A stretch of 64,000 nucleotides of DNA, taken from positions 15,434,948 to 15,498,947 of the forward strand of contig OU612071.1 of NCBI GenBank assembly GCA_914767715.1, written 5' to 3'. The position numbers and the translations under genes are program-made. Under the pieces are notes generated by a model. It was not told where the DNA came from, made no database searches, and worked only from the letters and a program-made list of their open reading frames with translations. This document shows, piece after piece, positions 10,667-24,039 of the stretch. Each line of letters opens with the position of its first letter. Position 1 is the first letter of the stretch. Source of the stretch: Membranipora membranacea. Taxonomy: Eukaryota; Bryozoa; Gymnolaemata; Cheilostomatida; Membraniporidae.

Positions 10667-13587
10667 TGGTACCAACATGCTTCTCTCCAGGGTGTTTCAC
10701 TCAACACTGCTGGTCCAATCGGTCAAGCATATATCCGCCTTCACATTTTATTCATCTTTTTCCCCGATTACATGTTGGAAAGTGTCAAAGACGGATGCGC
10801 ATAACTTATTTTGAGAGTGAAATAGACCAAAATAACATTTTGCCTATTATGGCTGCCTGATGCTTGATGCTGAAATATTGATATGACAAAGGTATGATTT
10901 AAATAAGTTTGTACCATCCAAATCTGCTTGGTATTACCTCAATTTTACTTGGTTAGAGCACTATTTTTCCTTTCATGACTGATGAAATTTTATTTAAACT
11001 GAAAACACCAGCTGAGGCAATTCTGTTGAATACAAACATTTAAAAGTAATTATGAGCACAAAAACGAGAAAATTGGCAACAGAAGCTTGATTTCATGGAA
11101 TTTGTACCATCCGCATATGCTCGGTGCTCACTTGGAATATATAATGTTGGAATTAAAATGTGATTGGTGTGGATGGTACAAAAGAGCAAAATATAGCCCT
11201 TGTTTCAGAGGGCCATTTGAAACTTAAGTATGTAGAGCATATCACCAGTTAACCTCAAATTGAGAATCATAAATATTCTACCACTTAGTCTTATTCCCTG
11301 AATCTACTCTAAAATTAATTGGGACTTTTGTGAAACAGAAATGAGTGCGACGCAGGGAAATTTGCGAAGCACAATATTTATTTCACCAGCCATCTAACAT
11401 GCGTACCATAAACATTATAGTCACAGCGGACCTGCATACCTACAACTCTTTTAGAGATCCACTATGACTAGTGAGTCGGCTTGCAAGTTGGAAGCATACC
11501 ATACAAATGTGAGATCCAGAGAGACCTTTTCTGCCTCAGGATATTCTGCGTTTCCTCCCTAAAACTATACAGCTTGTAATATCAGATGATGTTTAGTAAA
11601 TTGTCAAAGTAAGAAAATTATGAACCTGGTAACCTTAAAGTTATGGGCGATGCCTGTTATTGTGAGGTATAAGATTTGGTGAGACTTTTTTATTCTCGAA
11701 TTTGGTCGGGTATGATCAGTACAAAACTTTTCAAACAACAGCTGGTCTCATAGTCTATTGCTGCTGGCTAAAATATTTTCTACAACTTAAATCTCAAGCT
11801 TCTTACTTTGACAATGCACCAATCATTGTCTGATATTACATGCTGTTAAGTCTCTTTGATTGAAATGCTTAACACTTTGAGAGGTAAAAGCTGCAGCAGA
11901 TTAGTCCTAAAGTTTTACGCCCTGCTTCCTCCTTGCAAGTTACCGTTACAAATGTGACACTTAAAGGGTGATTGGTATCCAGGTCGACCGTGACCATGGT
12001 TTTCATGGTACACACATCAGATAAGCTGGTTAAATCAATGTTGAGCTTTGCTTATTTCTTTGTGTAGCGATCGTTTCTGGTTCATTACCATGTTACCAAC
12101 ATGCTTCTCTCCAGGGTGTTTCACTCAACGCTGCTGGGCTAATTGGTCAATCCTCAGTTTCCTCCTCCACATTTTATCCATCTATGTCCCAGATTACATG
12201 CTGGAAAGTTTCAAAGACGGATGCGCATAACCTCTTTTGAGAGTGAGAGAAGACCAAAATTACATATCCCCTATTATGGCTGCCTGATACTCGATGCTGG
12301 GATATTGATATGACAAAGGCGGGATTTACATGAGTTTGTACCATCCCATCCTTTCATGACTGATGAAATTTGTTTGAACTGAAAACACCAGCTGAGGCAG
12401 TTCTGTTGAATACAAACATTTAAAAGTAATTAATGAGCAAAAAAAGGAGAAAATTGGCAACAAAGGCTTGATTTCATGGAATTTGTACCATCCCAATATG
12501 CTCGGTGCTCACTTGAAATAGAAAATGTAGGAATTAAAATATGATTGGTGTGGATGGTACAAAAGAGCAAAATATAGCCCCTGTTTCAGAGGACCAATTG
12601 ATACCTAAGTTTGTAGAGCATATCACCAGTCGACCTTAAATTGGGAATCATAAACGTTCTAACTCTTAGTCCTATTCCCTGAATCTACTCTAAAATTAAA
12701 TGAGACTTTAGTGAAACAGAAATGAGTGCTACACAGGGAAATTTCGCAAAGCATAATATTGATTTCACAAGCCATCTAACAGGTGTACCATGATAATTAT
12801 AGTCTCAGCGGACCTGCATACCTACCACTATTTTAGGGTTCCACTATGACTAGTGATTCGGCTTGCTAGTCGGAAGCGGACCATACAAATGTGACCTCCA
12901 GAGAGACCTTTTTTGTCTCATCATATTCTGCCTCTCTATCCCTAAAACTTTTCAAAACTAAAACCTTGCTACCACAATATATTCATGATGACAAACATTT
13001 TGTAAATGACTTTCTTGAAAAGTGCCCATCTGGACGATATCGTACTATTAAATACAGAAGCACATAGGGCAGAGATTCGTTTTTACGCCAGGCAGCACTG
13101 AAGCTAAATAAACTTGTATAATAATTTTTGTTACATGACTTCCAGCCTCAGACCCTTTTTACTCCTATTTTAAGCCATGTATGCTACACTGTTATCACTT
13201 TTAATATCATGGACATCATTATTTAACACCTTTTTTCACAACATATATCATGTTAGTGATAGAAATAAAGTCAATCAATGAATCACGTAATATCAGATAG
13301 TGTTTAGTAAATTGGCAAACTGAGAAACTTATGAACCTGGAAACCTTAAACTCATGGGCGATGCCTGTGTGGGCCCATTTAAGTGCTCTTGCTTCGTCTA
13401 AATTGATGTTAGCCCAATATTGTGAGGTATAGGATTTTGTGGTTGAGACTTTTTTATTCTTGATTTAGGTGGGTTGTGATCGGACCAAGACTCTTCAAAC
13501 AGCATTATGTAAATTCTATAAATATGAGAGGCCTGTGAACTTAATAGCCTTGACAGACATGAGCGGTGTGAGCCATTAGAGTAATGA
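10667..13587 (+). repeat. Monomer array of unit 2 (two monomers)
   Basis: Monomers start near 10667 and 12088. The first lacks SINE-A (gcaagttaccgttacaaatg is uninterrupted near 11935) and has a small deletion at 11,657 in the gcgatgcctgt region. The second contains the retroelement-like tail and runs into unit 3. No gene seen. Confidence 0.83.
12951..13286 (+). mobile_element. Retroelement-like 3' tail insertion (unit 2)
   Basis: Same insertion as at 7730, ending in aataaagtcaatcaatg. It sits at the identical monomer position. Confidence 0.55.
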
Positions 13588-14629
13588 GCATAAGATGATG
13601 CTCAACTTTGACATAACTTAGAGTATGATGCTAATTTTAGGCTGGAAAACTCAAGACTTCCCATTGACAAGTCAGTGTGTATGTGACAAGTGAAGGTCTC
13701 AGAGTACTCTAGTATGTTTGCTCGATTGAGAATCAAACTATCACGTTAAGGGATGTAACTATGCTTCCTACAACGACTTAAAGTAAAGCAGCTCCGGCAA
13801 GACACCCTTAGCCACCACATGAATGATATTTTTGGTATAGTTCTAAGGGTTCTAAAGTTTTATTATATGGATAGATGACTAATTTCGAAATTCAACATAG
13901 TGGAAACGCGTTACATCAAATAGGAGTTTTACGATTCTTGCGAAACTCAACGCTGAAAACCTGCGTCCAGCTTGCCATTTAACATTTCCAAATGCAAAGG
14001 ATGACCAGCATAGCTAAGAGATGATATTATAACCTCATGTTATACACTGAAAACTTTCCCAATTTGCAGAGTTTTGGATTTTTATCGACCTTTAAAACAA
14101 GTGCGTGTGCCCAAGTTATTACTATCATTATTATTATACTATTATATATTGCGTCATATGGTCTATTGGGTTGTGTTTTATTGGTAAACTTTTTCTGTAT
14201 AGGAACTATATTATGCATATATTGCTATGTCAAAGTATAAATGACTTAAGTTCGGATAATTTGAGGCGAATGTCTCTGATTTGAACAAGTTCTAGTGTTT
14301 GATGTCAATGTCCACAATATAATCACAAGGTCTTTTCTTGGGGATAATTTTTTGTATTCTGACTCATGTTTTGCCATAGGCATTGTTTAGATGAGGAAAG
14401 TTTTGCCTAAGGACTCTCACTTGTTTGCTGATTTACGACAGTAAAGGTACATGGGAATGTTATTGACAGTGTGGCCATTATCAGATGCCCTCACATGACA
14501 ACACACTGATTCCGCCCAAACCACCTGCTAACAGCGAGTGATAATGTGTTAACCAGAGCAGTGTAACTGAATGTTTGGAACTGAACGGCGGAGCCGAGCA
14601 TTAAATCAATCATTCAACTAGTCAGCCAA

Positions 14630-14678
14630 CCAATCAGAACGATGCTGATAGTATTTAGCCACAAATGCAGTATAAAAG
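14630..14678 (+). promoter_or_regulatory. Lectin 3 core promoter (CCAAT + TATA)
   Basis: CCAAT at 14630-14634 and TATAAAAG at 14671-14678, as in copy 1. Predicted start of transcription near 14,700. Confidence 0.75.
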
Positions 14679-14740
14679 TGTAGGTTGTCTTGTATTCCTA
14701 CACTATGAGATACCAGTTTCAAGTCAACAGTTTGTTGATC

Positions 14741-16256
14741 ATGAATTCCATCCGAGTTACTCTGTTCGTTTCTGTTGCGGCCATTTCTTTCACAGGTAAG
14801 TTGTTTTGTGTAATTTTCAATCTGAATATGATCAGATAACATCCACTGCATGTGTTTATTGCTGCTGGTAAAATATTCCTAACATTATGATCATTGTGTC
14901 ATTTTCACATTTTGGTCAAGCAAAATGAATGGAGTATTACTTTTCATGGAGTCAAGTTGTTTCAACGGCATTCTGTTGTCACGTAAATTCATTCACTTCT
15001 TCTCAACAAAGTGAAGCAGTCCCAAATTCAAAGTTACATGGTATATCTGATGAAAATAAAATTGATTGCAGCCAATCTTATAGTTGGTAAACATACCTTT
15101 TTTTCTAAGCCAAATTGTACAGCTAACCCTCTTAGTGTCAATAACAGGACTATGCACTGCGGCCCGTTGCCCTGAAGGATCGTACCACTATAGCTGTTCA
15201 GATACATGTCTGCAGTTCAATAAGAACTTACTGAGCTATGCAGATGCACAGACAGCCTGCCGTAAATTGGGTGGAGAGCTTGCCACTGCTGAGATAGAGA
15301 CTAAGAACTTCTTTCTGAAATGGATTGTGTTCCAAGATAGTAAGTTGCAAACGAAGATATAATAATATACAATATTGGTGCAATTTTTGTGAAAAACTGT
15401 ATAATTTATATTCTCATTTCAAATGTTTCACCAAAAGATAAGTTCAAAGATGAGAAATTCCTGTCAAATTGAGGCCAATAGTTTTCTTTTGGAGCCTGTA
15501 ACACTAGCCTCTTATGTTGACAATAGCAACATCAAAACAGGTGATTCTTCAAAAGGACAGATAATCTGTCTCTCATTTCTCCAGCAGGTAGCTATCAAAA
15601 GCTGAAGAATTTTCAATTATCTAAAATTTCTTTTTGGCCTCCTTGTGTTCAATGCTGAGAACTTGATAGAACCCCAGACACCTTTCTTTGGTTCTTTTCT
15701 CCATATTTGGTATCAACAAACTAGAATTAATCGTTCAATATCGTTTATTCAACATATTGTTTCTATTGCAGACCCTTCCAAACCTGTCCACACAAGCGTC
15801 TAGCTATCAAAAACTTTTCATTTTATTTTGGCCCTCTAGGGTGCTTTTAGTGGTAGTTAATTATGCTTGTTGCTGGTAAGTTGATAGAACCTCAGACACC
15901 TATACATTTTTTGTTTTATTCTGCTTCACTCTGTTTAGTATCATCAGTAAACTAATATACATTTTGCAATACCCTTTATTCACGTTATTGTTGCTATTGC
16001 AGAACCTTCTGAAATTGGCCTTATGTGGAAAGGAACATGGATTGGAGGTAATTCCTTTGCAGACGGAAGAATATGGATGTGGGATGGGCTCCTCAAATCA
16101 AAATTTAACTCATACACTGCATGGAGAAAGGGAGAACCAAATCATCATCAAGCAGATGAAGATTGTCTTGTTATCAACCATTTTAGCTTATATGAATGGA
16201 ATGATGGTTCATGTTCGTGGAAGTTGCCTTCCATTTGTGAGAAGCGAGCAATTTAG
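14741..16256 (+). CDS. Secreted C-type lectin, copy 3 (intact)
   Basis: Exons 14741-14795, 15148-15339 and 16003-16256 give 166 aa with phase-1 GT-AG introns. It has the same domain plan as copy 1: signal peptide, CPEG, WIGG, EPN, EDC, WND, PSIC. Differences from copy 1 include Ser in the signal peptide (VSVAA), SYHY after CPEG, Phe for Tyr after CLQ, Met before WKG, and a changed pair after INH (FS instead of SN) just before the LYEWND ligand motif. An in-frame upstream ATG lies at 14705. The polyadenylation signal is at 16355-16360. A second, cryptic acceptor in intron 2 (AG at 15770-15771) would give a truncated product. Confidence 0.88.
15772..15803 (+). other. Cryptic short exon start in lectin 3 intron 2
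   Basis: The tract ttctattgcag ends at 15771 and resembles the true exon 3 acceptor. Splicing from exon 2 (phase 1) into 15772 reads ten residues, NPSKPVHTSV, and then TAG at 15801-15803. The product would be about 92 aa with no EPN/WND half. PSKP echoes the PSEI start of exon 3, consistent with a decayed duplicate of the exon 3 boundary. Use of this site is not shown. Confidence 0.4.
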
Positions 16257-16528
16257 CTCCATACCTAACCTATGGTCTAACATCAAACGAGAACTTGATG
16301 ATATGAATATTGTTCTATTATCTTTGCATATTGTTGTATCGTTGAAAGAACCATAATAAATATTCATTACAAATAACCAACATGTCCTGTCATGCTAACA
16401 ATCTCACAAACTCCTCACACTAACAAAACTAAACAGTATAAATTAGATGCTTCAAGTTGGTTTGCAACCTTGGTCAGTTTTTGGTATAAATATCAAGATG
16501 TTGAGTGAATGACCAACCTTCATTACCA

Positions 16529-16767
16529 TAAAAAAAAATGTAAATCACTTTTTATTGAGCTGCTCTCCAGCATTTTTTACATGAATATAAGATAGATACA
16601 TATACATATTCAATTTAGCGCACTCTTGTACAAGGTAGGAGTGGGCAAGCTAGGCTATTGTCCAGAGAGCTCACTCCTTCAGCAGCATGGGTAGTGACCT
16701 GAATTCGAACCTGCAACTCTCAGATTGAGATGCTCGAATCATAACCACTACGCCACCCTGCCTGCCC
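16529..16767 (-). mobile_element. SINE-B (unit 3)
   Basis: Orthologue of the SINE at 2964, same position and orientation, with box B read as gaattcgaacc on the plus strand. Confidence 0.78.
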
Positions 16768-19117
16768 TGGTACCAACATGCTTATCTCCAGGGTGTTTCA
16801 CTCAATGCTGCTGGTCCAATCGGTCAAGCATATATCCGCCTTCACATTTTATTCATCTTCTTCCCCGATTACATGTTGGAAAGAGTCAAAGACGGATGCG
16901 CATAACTTCTTTTGAGAGTGAAATAGGCCAAAATAACATTTTGCCTATTATGGCTGCCTGATGCTTGATGCTGAAATATTGATATGACAAAGGATTGATT
17001 TAAATTAGTTTGTACCATCCAAATCTGCTTGGTATTACCTCAATTTTACTTAGTTAGAATACTATTTTTCCTTTCATGACTGATGAAATTTTTTGGTCCA
17101 GAAGACACCAGCTGAGGCAATTTTATTGAGTACAAACCTTTAAAAGAAATTGACGAGCAAAAAATAGGGAAAATTGGCAACAAAAGCTTGATTTCATGGA
17201 ATTTGTAACATCCCAATATGCTCGGTGTTCACTTGAAATAGAAAATGTTGGAATCAAAATGTCATTGGTGTGCATGGTACAAAAGAGCAAAATATAGCCC
17301 TTGTCTCAGAGGGTATGTAGAGCATATCACCAGTTAACCTCAAATTGAGAATCATAAATGTTCTAACACTTAGTCTTATTCCCTGAATCTACTCTAAAAT
17401 TAGTTGGGACTTTAGTGAAACAGAAATGAGTGCTACGCAGGGAAATTTGCGAAGCTCAATATTGATTTCACAAGCCATCTAACATGCGTACCATGAACAT
17501 TATAGTCACAGCGGACCTGCATACCTACCACTCTTTTAGAGATCCACTATGACTAGTGATTCGGCTTGCAAGTTTGAAGCATACCGTACAAATGTGAGAT
17601 GCAGAGAGAGCTCTTCTGCCTCAGCATAGTCGGCGTTTCCTCCCTAAAACTTTACAGCATGTAATATCAGATGATGTTTAGTAAATTGCCAAAGTAAGAA
17701 ACTTATGAACCTGGTAACCTTAAAGTAATGGGCGATGCCTTTGTGGGCTCATTTAAGTGCACTTGCTTCGTCTAAATAGATATGAGCCCAATATTGTATA
17801 AGATTTTGTGAGACTTTTTTAATCTTGAATTTGGTCGGTTATGATCAGAACAAGACTCTTCAGACAACAAATGCTCTCAAAGTCTATTGCTGCTGGCAAA
17901 AATATTTCCTACAACTTAAATCTCAAGCTTCTTACTTTGACAATGTACCAATCATTGTCTGACATTACATGCTGATAAGTCTCTTCGATTGAAATGCGTA
18001 AAACTTTGAGAGGAAAAGGCTGCATCATATTGGTCCCAAAGTTTTACGCCCTGCTTCCTCCCTGCAAGTTACCGTTACAAATGTGACACCTTAAGGGTGA
18101 TAGGTATCCAGGTCGACCGTGACCTTGATTTTCATGGTACACACATCAGATAAGCTGGTCAAATCAATGTTGAGCTTTGCTTATTTCTTTGTGTAGCAAT
18201 CGTTTCTGGTTCATTACCATGGTACCAACACGCTCTTCTCCAGGGTTTTTCACTCAACACTGCTGGGCTAATTGGTCAATCCTTAATTTCCTCCTTCACA
18301 TTTTATCCATCTATTTCCCCAATTACATGTTTGAAAGTTTCAAAGACGGATGCGCATAACTTCGTCTGAGAGTGAGAGTAGACCAAAATTACATCTCCCC
18401 TATTATGGCTGCCTGATGCTCGATGCTGGGATATTGATATGACAAAGGCGTATTTTACATGAAATTTGTTGGAACTGAAAACACCAGCTGAGGCAATTCT
18501 GTTGAATACAAACATTAAAAGTAATTAATGAGCAAAAAAATAGTGAAATTTGGCAACAAAGGCTTGATTTCCTGAAATTTGTACCATCCCAATATGCTAG
18601 GTGCTCACTTGAAATAGAAAATGTTGGGATTAAAAATTGATTGGTGAGGATGGCACAAAAGAGCAGAATGTAGCCTTTGTTTCAGAGGACTATTTGATGC
18701 CTAAGTTTGTAGAGCATATCACCGGTCAACCTTAAATTGGGAATCATAGACGTTCTAACTCTTAGTCTTATCCACTGAATCATGTGCCTACTCTAAAATT
18801 AATTGGGACTTTTTTGAAACAGAAATGAGTGCTACGCAGGGAAATTTGCAAAGCTCAATATTGATTTCACCAGCCATCTAACATGCGTACCATGAACATT
18901 ATAGTCACGGCGGACCTGCATGCCTACCACTCTTTTAGAGATCCACTATGACTAGTGATTCGGCTTGCAAGTTGGAAGCATACCATACCATACCATGAAT
19001 TTGATCGGTTATGATAAAAACAAAACTCTTCAAACAACAACTGGTCTCAAAGTCTTTCGCTACTGGCAAAAATGTTTTCTAAAACTTAAACCTCAAGCTT
19101 CCTATTTGACAATGTAC

Positions 19118-20149
19118 TAGTGATGGCAACGAGACGGGACAATTCCCGGGACAGTATCTCGTCTCGTCGAGACAGACAACTCTTACTACAGGTCGAGACC
19201 ACTGGCACTGTAAATGGTAGTAGCTGGTCAAAACATTGCCTTCACCCAGACTCGAACCAGTGACCTAGTGATCAGCAGTCCATGCTCTTACCCACTACAC
19301 CACGGTTATTATATGATGTCACAGGTAATTCTGACTATGATATAATGGAATGATAGTTATTAGTCATGCTTTTGCTGCAATTATTTAACGGAAATGTTAT
19401 CTGATTGGCTGTCAGATTTGATTGATTGGCTGTCTGTTTTGATTGATAAGTCAAGGCCATATCTATGTAAACAACTTCTGTTAAAAAGATGGAATGGATG
19501 ATCAATGTGGAGCTTTCTCATTGATTTGGACCTGGGGCAAGAGGGAGAAGGGATACAATGACTAATGGGGTATCAAATTGTATAAATATGAGGAGATGTT
19601 GAGCCTAAGCATATCCAGAAGCTGAATCACTTGACTGGTTGGTATAATAAACAAGAAGAAACAGCTTCTCCTTGGTTTTACTATTTTATTTAGTTATCAC
19701 TATAGATAGGCCTATGTTTTAGATTGGCTGAGGAGGATTACAGTAGGATTACACCCATAAATCATGAGTATAAATTTGGGCAATGACAATCATGTGTGGC
19801 AGGCTGATACTCATACAAAATTTAATTTGCAAGAGTTAGTGGAAATCTGCTCGAGCGAGCGTGTGGCTTTCTATAATTCAATAAATAATTGACAGAATTT
19901 GATGAAACTTGGTTTCAACATAGATCCTTATTGCTATAGATCATAAGTTACAACTTGAATCAAATGTACTATAAGCTGATTGCACTAGTGATAGTGAATG
20001 AATATCCACCATTCTTTTAAATTGTGATATCTGAAGAATGTTTTATCGGCATCGTTATATGTCTCGGTCTCGTCCCGGTCTCGTCCCGAATTTTCTTGCT
20101 GTCTCGGTCTCGTCCCGTCTCGCCAAAATCTGACAATTTGCCATCACTA
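19118..20149. mobile_element. hAT-like non-autonomous element with 8-bp target duplication
   Basis: A 1,032-bp insertion. The inverted ends are TAGTGATGGCAA (19118) and TTGCCATCACTA (to 20149). The 8-bp duplication caatgtac is present at 19110-19117 and 20150-20157. The empty site tgacaatgtaccaatcattg is seen at the orthologous place in unit 4 (near 33,361) and elsewhere. Sub-terminal gagacgggac / gtcccgtctc words repeat at both ends. An 8-bp duplication and these tips fit the hAT superfamily. No transposase frame. A tRNA-like segment lies inside. Confidence 0.88.
19236..19305 (-). repeat. tRNA-like segment inside the hAT-like element
   Basis: On the minus strand: box-A-like GTGGTGTAGTGGG and box-B-like GGTTCGAGTCT about 45 bases apart, the pol III internal promoter layout of a tRNA-derived SINE head. 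It is not called as a functional tRNA because it is inside a mobile element and no convincing acceptor stem is visible. Confidence 0.6.
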
Positions 20150-20278
20150 CAATGTACCAATCATTGTCTGATATTACATGCTGTTAAGTCTTTTTGATTG
20201 AAATGCTTAAACCTTCGAGAGGAAAAGGCTGCATCAGGTTGGTCCTAAAGTTTTACGCCCTGCTTCCTCCTTGCAAGT

Positions 20279-20524
20279 TGTTGGTTAATGTGGGTTAAAA
20301 ATGCAAGTGTTGTCTCCGTCGAAGGACTGGGAAATATCAGTGCTTTGAGGCGCGGCCGCCGTATTTGGCGCCAAGTTGCTCTCAGTTTGCATGTAGGTCG
20401 GAGCACACCTGGGGCGTCATATGAGCCCAGTAGTCTGTAGACCGCAGCGGGATTTGAACTCAGGACATCCAACACTTGCTCGCTAAAGGGCAGGAGCTCT
20501 AACCAACTGAGCTACCTCCTACTA
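20279..20524 (-). mobile_element. SINE-A (unit 3, second monomer)
   Basis: Orthologue of the SINE at 4516, with box A in gaggtagctcagttgg (minus strand), followed by the gttaca target repeats at about 20525-20541. Confidence 0.8.
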
Positions 20525-21455
20525 TGTTACAGTTACAGTTACAAATGTGACACCTAAAGGGTCATAGGTATTTATGTCCACCGTGACCTTGGTTTTCATG
20601 ACACACACATCACATAAGCTGGTTAAATCAATGTTGAGCGTTGTTATTTTCCTTGCGTAGCAAGCGTTTCTGGTTCATTACCATGGTACCAACATGCTTC
20701 TCTCCAGGGTGTTTCACTCAACACTTCTGGGCTAATGGGTTAATCCTAAATTTCATCCTTCAAATTTTATCCATCTATTTCACCGATAACATGTTGGAAA
20801 TAGACCAAAATTACATCTCACCTATTATGGCTGCCTGATGCTCGATGTTGGGAGATTGATATGACAAAGGCATGATTTACACGAGTTTGTACCATCCAAT
20901 CCTTTCATGACTGATGAAATTTGTTTAAACTGAAAACACCAGCTGAGGCAATTCTCTTGAATACAAACATTTAAAAGTAATTATGAGCACAAAAAAGAGA
21001 AAATTAGCATCAGAAGCTTGATTTCACGGAACTTGTACCATCCGCATATGCTCGGTGTTCACTCGAAATAGAAAATGTTGGAATTAATATGTGATTGGTG
21101 TGGGTGGTACAAAAGAGCAAAATATAGCCCTTGTTTCAGAGGGCCATTTGATTCCTAAGTATGTAGAGTATATCACCAGTTAACCTCAAATTGAGAATCA
21201 TAAATTTATTTTTTTATTTATTCATCGAGGTTTTCTAAAAGTTTATAATTATAGCAAATTAAAAATAACTTGTTGACCTCATACACATTAACATAGATAC
21301 AAAAAATGACTTGAATAAAAAGATATAAGTGGTAGGGTGTTACATACTATATAGTGTGTAGGATAATGAAAGCATGGTATCATAAATTGCATGAATTAGA
21401 TGAAAAAAGAAAAGAAGAAACAGAGAGTGGCAAATAAAAATACAAGTTAACATCA

Positions 21456-23149
21456 TTAGGTGGGATTAAATGATAATGATTCATGAGGCTTGGTTGATTT
21501 AGTTACAAATGTATGGAAAATATTTAAAAAGGCTGATTTGCCTAGGTTTGATCTAAAAGAGGGTTTAATTATTGCACAGTTGCTACGAAGTGATCGCGTA
21601 TGCCTGTTTGATTTGCTAACGAGATGAAGTATGTGCTTGGATGCACGGCCTTTATGGACCCTCGATTTGACTAAATTGTGAAAAAGAAAATTCCTTCTAC
21701 TGTGTAGAGTATGTAAATTTAGATTGAGCGAATGCTTGGATTCTATTCTCAAATTGTTTATTTCGATTTGGTAAAAATCCTCTACTTTCCTTTTTGAGAA
21801 AATACAGTATTGAGTTTTGGATAAGTTAAGTTGAAGGAGATTGTTTGAATACCAATTCGATACTTCTCTCATCAATGACTCAGATTTATCCATTAAGGTA
21901 GGGATATCTGTTGCTGTGCAGTAAAATAACGGTGTCGTCAGCATAAGCGAATGCAGTTTTGTGCTTGTTAAGGAGATCATTGATAGCAAGATTGAATAAG
22001 ATTGGAGCTAGAACACTTCCTTGGGGTACTCCACATGTAATCGGTAGTGCACTGGACTGATCATGATCAACTTTCATGTGAAAGATAGGATGTAAATAAT
22101 TTTGTTGTTGACTCTGCAAAATTTAGTCGCTTTAGAGTGTGGATGAGTTGTACATGATTTATAGTGTCAAATGCTTTACGTATGTCCAAAGAGAGTGCAC
22201 CTATGAAATTCGGTTGAGGGTTGTCTAGCGTTGTTCTCCAATTTTGTAAATGAGAAAGTAGTAACTGTTCACTAGAATGGTGCTTACGAAAACCAAATTG
22301 TCGATCTGAGAGTATTCCACGTGTTTCGATAAAGGTTATAATTTGATCTTTCATACCTAGCTCAAACACCTTTGATATGATTGGCAGACTGGAAATAGGT
22401 GTGTTATTGCAAGGGTCTGTTTTATCGCCCTTCTTAAAGAGTGGGATGACCAGGGCTGTTTTTAGGCAGTCAGGGAATATTGATTTCTTGTAGCATTCGG
22501 TAATGATCAGGGCTATGGGAAGAGCTAATAGGTCTGCAACAGTTTGGTACAGGGAAGCTGGTAACATGGTCAAGCCACCACGTTTATTTGGTTTGAGGGA
22601 CTTTATCAGTTTGTAGATTGTTTCGCTCTCAACATATGTGAAAGAGAAACTTGGACCATGGAAAAGGTCAGGTTTTGGATCGATCTTAGGAATAAAAACC
22701 GATTGTCCAGCGACCGTGGTGAAATATCTATTAAGGGCATTTGCCTTGTCAGAATTTGAGGTGTAGGTAGAGTTTTGGTAGCTAATTTTCTCAATTTGAT
22801 CAGAGGATTTCTTCTTTCCTGTCAGTGATTTCAGGCAGGTGAAAAAACTTTTTTCATCTTTAGATAACAAGTCATTTATAAAATATTTCTTAGCATTCCT
22901 AATTTTATTTGTAACAAAGTTTCGAAACTTGTTGAACTGTTTGACTTGCGCTGTAGCTGGATTAGGTTTATCCTTGAATACCCTCTTGTGAAATTTGTTT
23001 CTCAAATTAATGAGATGCTGAATATCAGGGAAAAGCCACTGGTTCTTAGCCCCTCGCACTCTTTTTGTTTTAACTGGAGCATGCTTGTCAATCAGGTCAG
23101 AGATAAAGTTTCCAATATTTACCATGCGGTGATGCAATGATTTGTTCAT
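21456..23149 (-). pseudogene. LINE reverse transcriptase, frameshifted
   Basis: Three overlapping minus-strand frames (23149-22067, 22119-21886, 21989-21456) together cover a reverse transcriptase. Visible motifs in order: IPLFKKGDKTDP, RQFGFRKHHSS, LDIRKAFDTINH, GVPQGSVLAPILFN and the catalytic FAYADD box near 21,935. Frame changes occur near 22,090 and 21,920. The segment before IPLFKKGD is the usual linker from the endonuclease. Not expected to be active. Confidence 0.85.
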
Positions 23150-23279
23150 GTCAGTTGCTGTTTGCAGTAGTGGAAGTTTCGAACAGTCATTATAAAACTC
23201 CTCATGATTAATGCTGTGAATATTTCTGTTTCATAGCATGATGTTGATTAATTACTTAGTATGTGGCATAGGGATCAGA

Positions 23280-24010
23280 AATTGATCTATCGCATGTCAG
23301 GATCTTGCAACTATTGATGCTAATGTCACTGTTCACATAGTTGTGGTCTAATAAGCTTTTGCTCCCTAAATGGCTAATGTATGAAATCCCATTAACTTGC
23401 TGTAATAGCCCTGCAGACATGAGGCTCTGCTCTAAATGAGTTTTTTCGTTTGATGAGGAATTTCAATTAATATTAAAATCTCCTAGTAGTATAAACTTAT
23501 GGCCAACATATTGGTTTTGATGTAGAATTGAGCCCATTATTGTAATGAATTCGGTTTTGTTAGAATCAGGGGGAAGATAAATTGATCCGATGATGTAGCC
23601 GTGTTGGTTGTTTGTGGAAGGTATTTTTATCCAAACCGAGTGACAAATTTTGGACAGTTTAACACTTAATTGACTTATTATAGAGAATTTATATGAAGAT
23701 TTTACAAAGAGCGCAGCACCACCTCCCCGGGTTTTGGTTGTAGATTTTCTGTAATATCAGGAGTGAGCCATGTTTCAGAAACAGAAAAAATGTCGGTTGA
23801 CTTAAAAATATTGAGGCTTTCATAATAAAACATCTTTTTATATAATGACCTTACGTTGTGATTTAGAAGTCTGAAATTGTTGCTGGATGCAGGCGTCATG
23901 TCAGATAGGGAGCTAATAGTATTCCATATGCGGTTATGGTAGCAGAGACTTTTTTCATAAATGTTAGACGAGTTTATTGATGCTTGGTTTCTTACGCTTA
24001 GATTAGCCAT
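23280..24010 (-). pseudogene. LINE AP-like endonuclease domain, broken
   Basis: The frame 24010-23702 contains LLNHNVRSL and SETWLTP, the first conserved blocks of an AP-type endonuclease. Further on, LLGDFNIN (about 23,460-23,500) and LDHNYV (about 23,330) match the later GDFN and SDH blocks, but a TGA directly after the GDFNIN word and a frame change between the blocks disrupt it. The ATG at 24010 (MANLSVRN) is the likely start of the original second ORF. Confidence 0.75.
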
Positions 24011-24039
24011 TGTAGGTCCTGGGGGGGAAGTCGTGGTTT

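Larger units (their letters stand above)
8365..13587 (+). repeat. Lectin segmental unit 2 (shortest complete unit)
   Basis: Second unit, 5.2 kb. The 5' flank runs 8365-9246 and then jumps directly into lectin intron 2, so promoter, exon 1 and exon 2 are missing. Then come exon 3, SINE-B and only two monomers. The 5' flank otherwise contains no gene. Confidence 0.9.
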
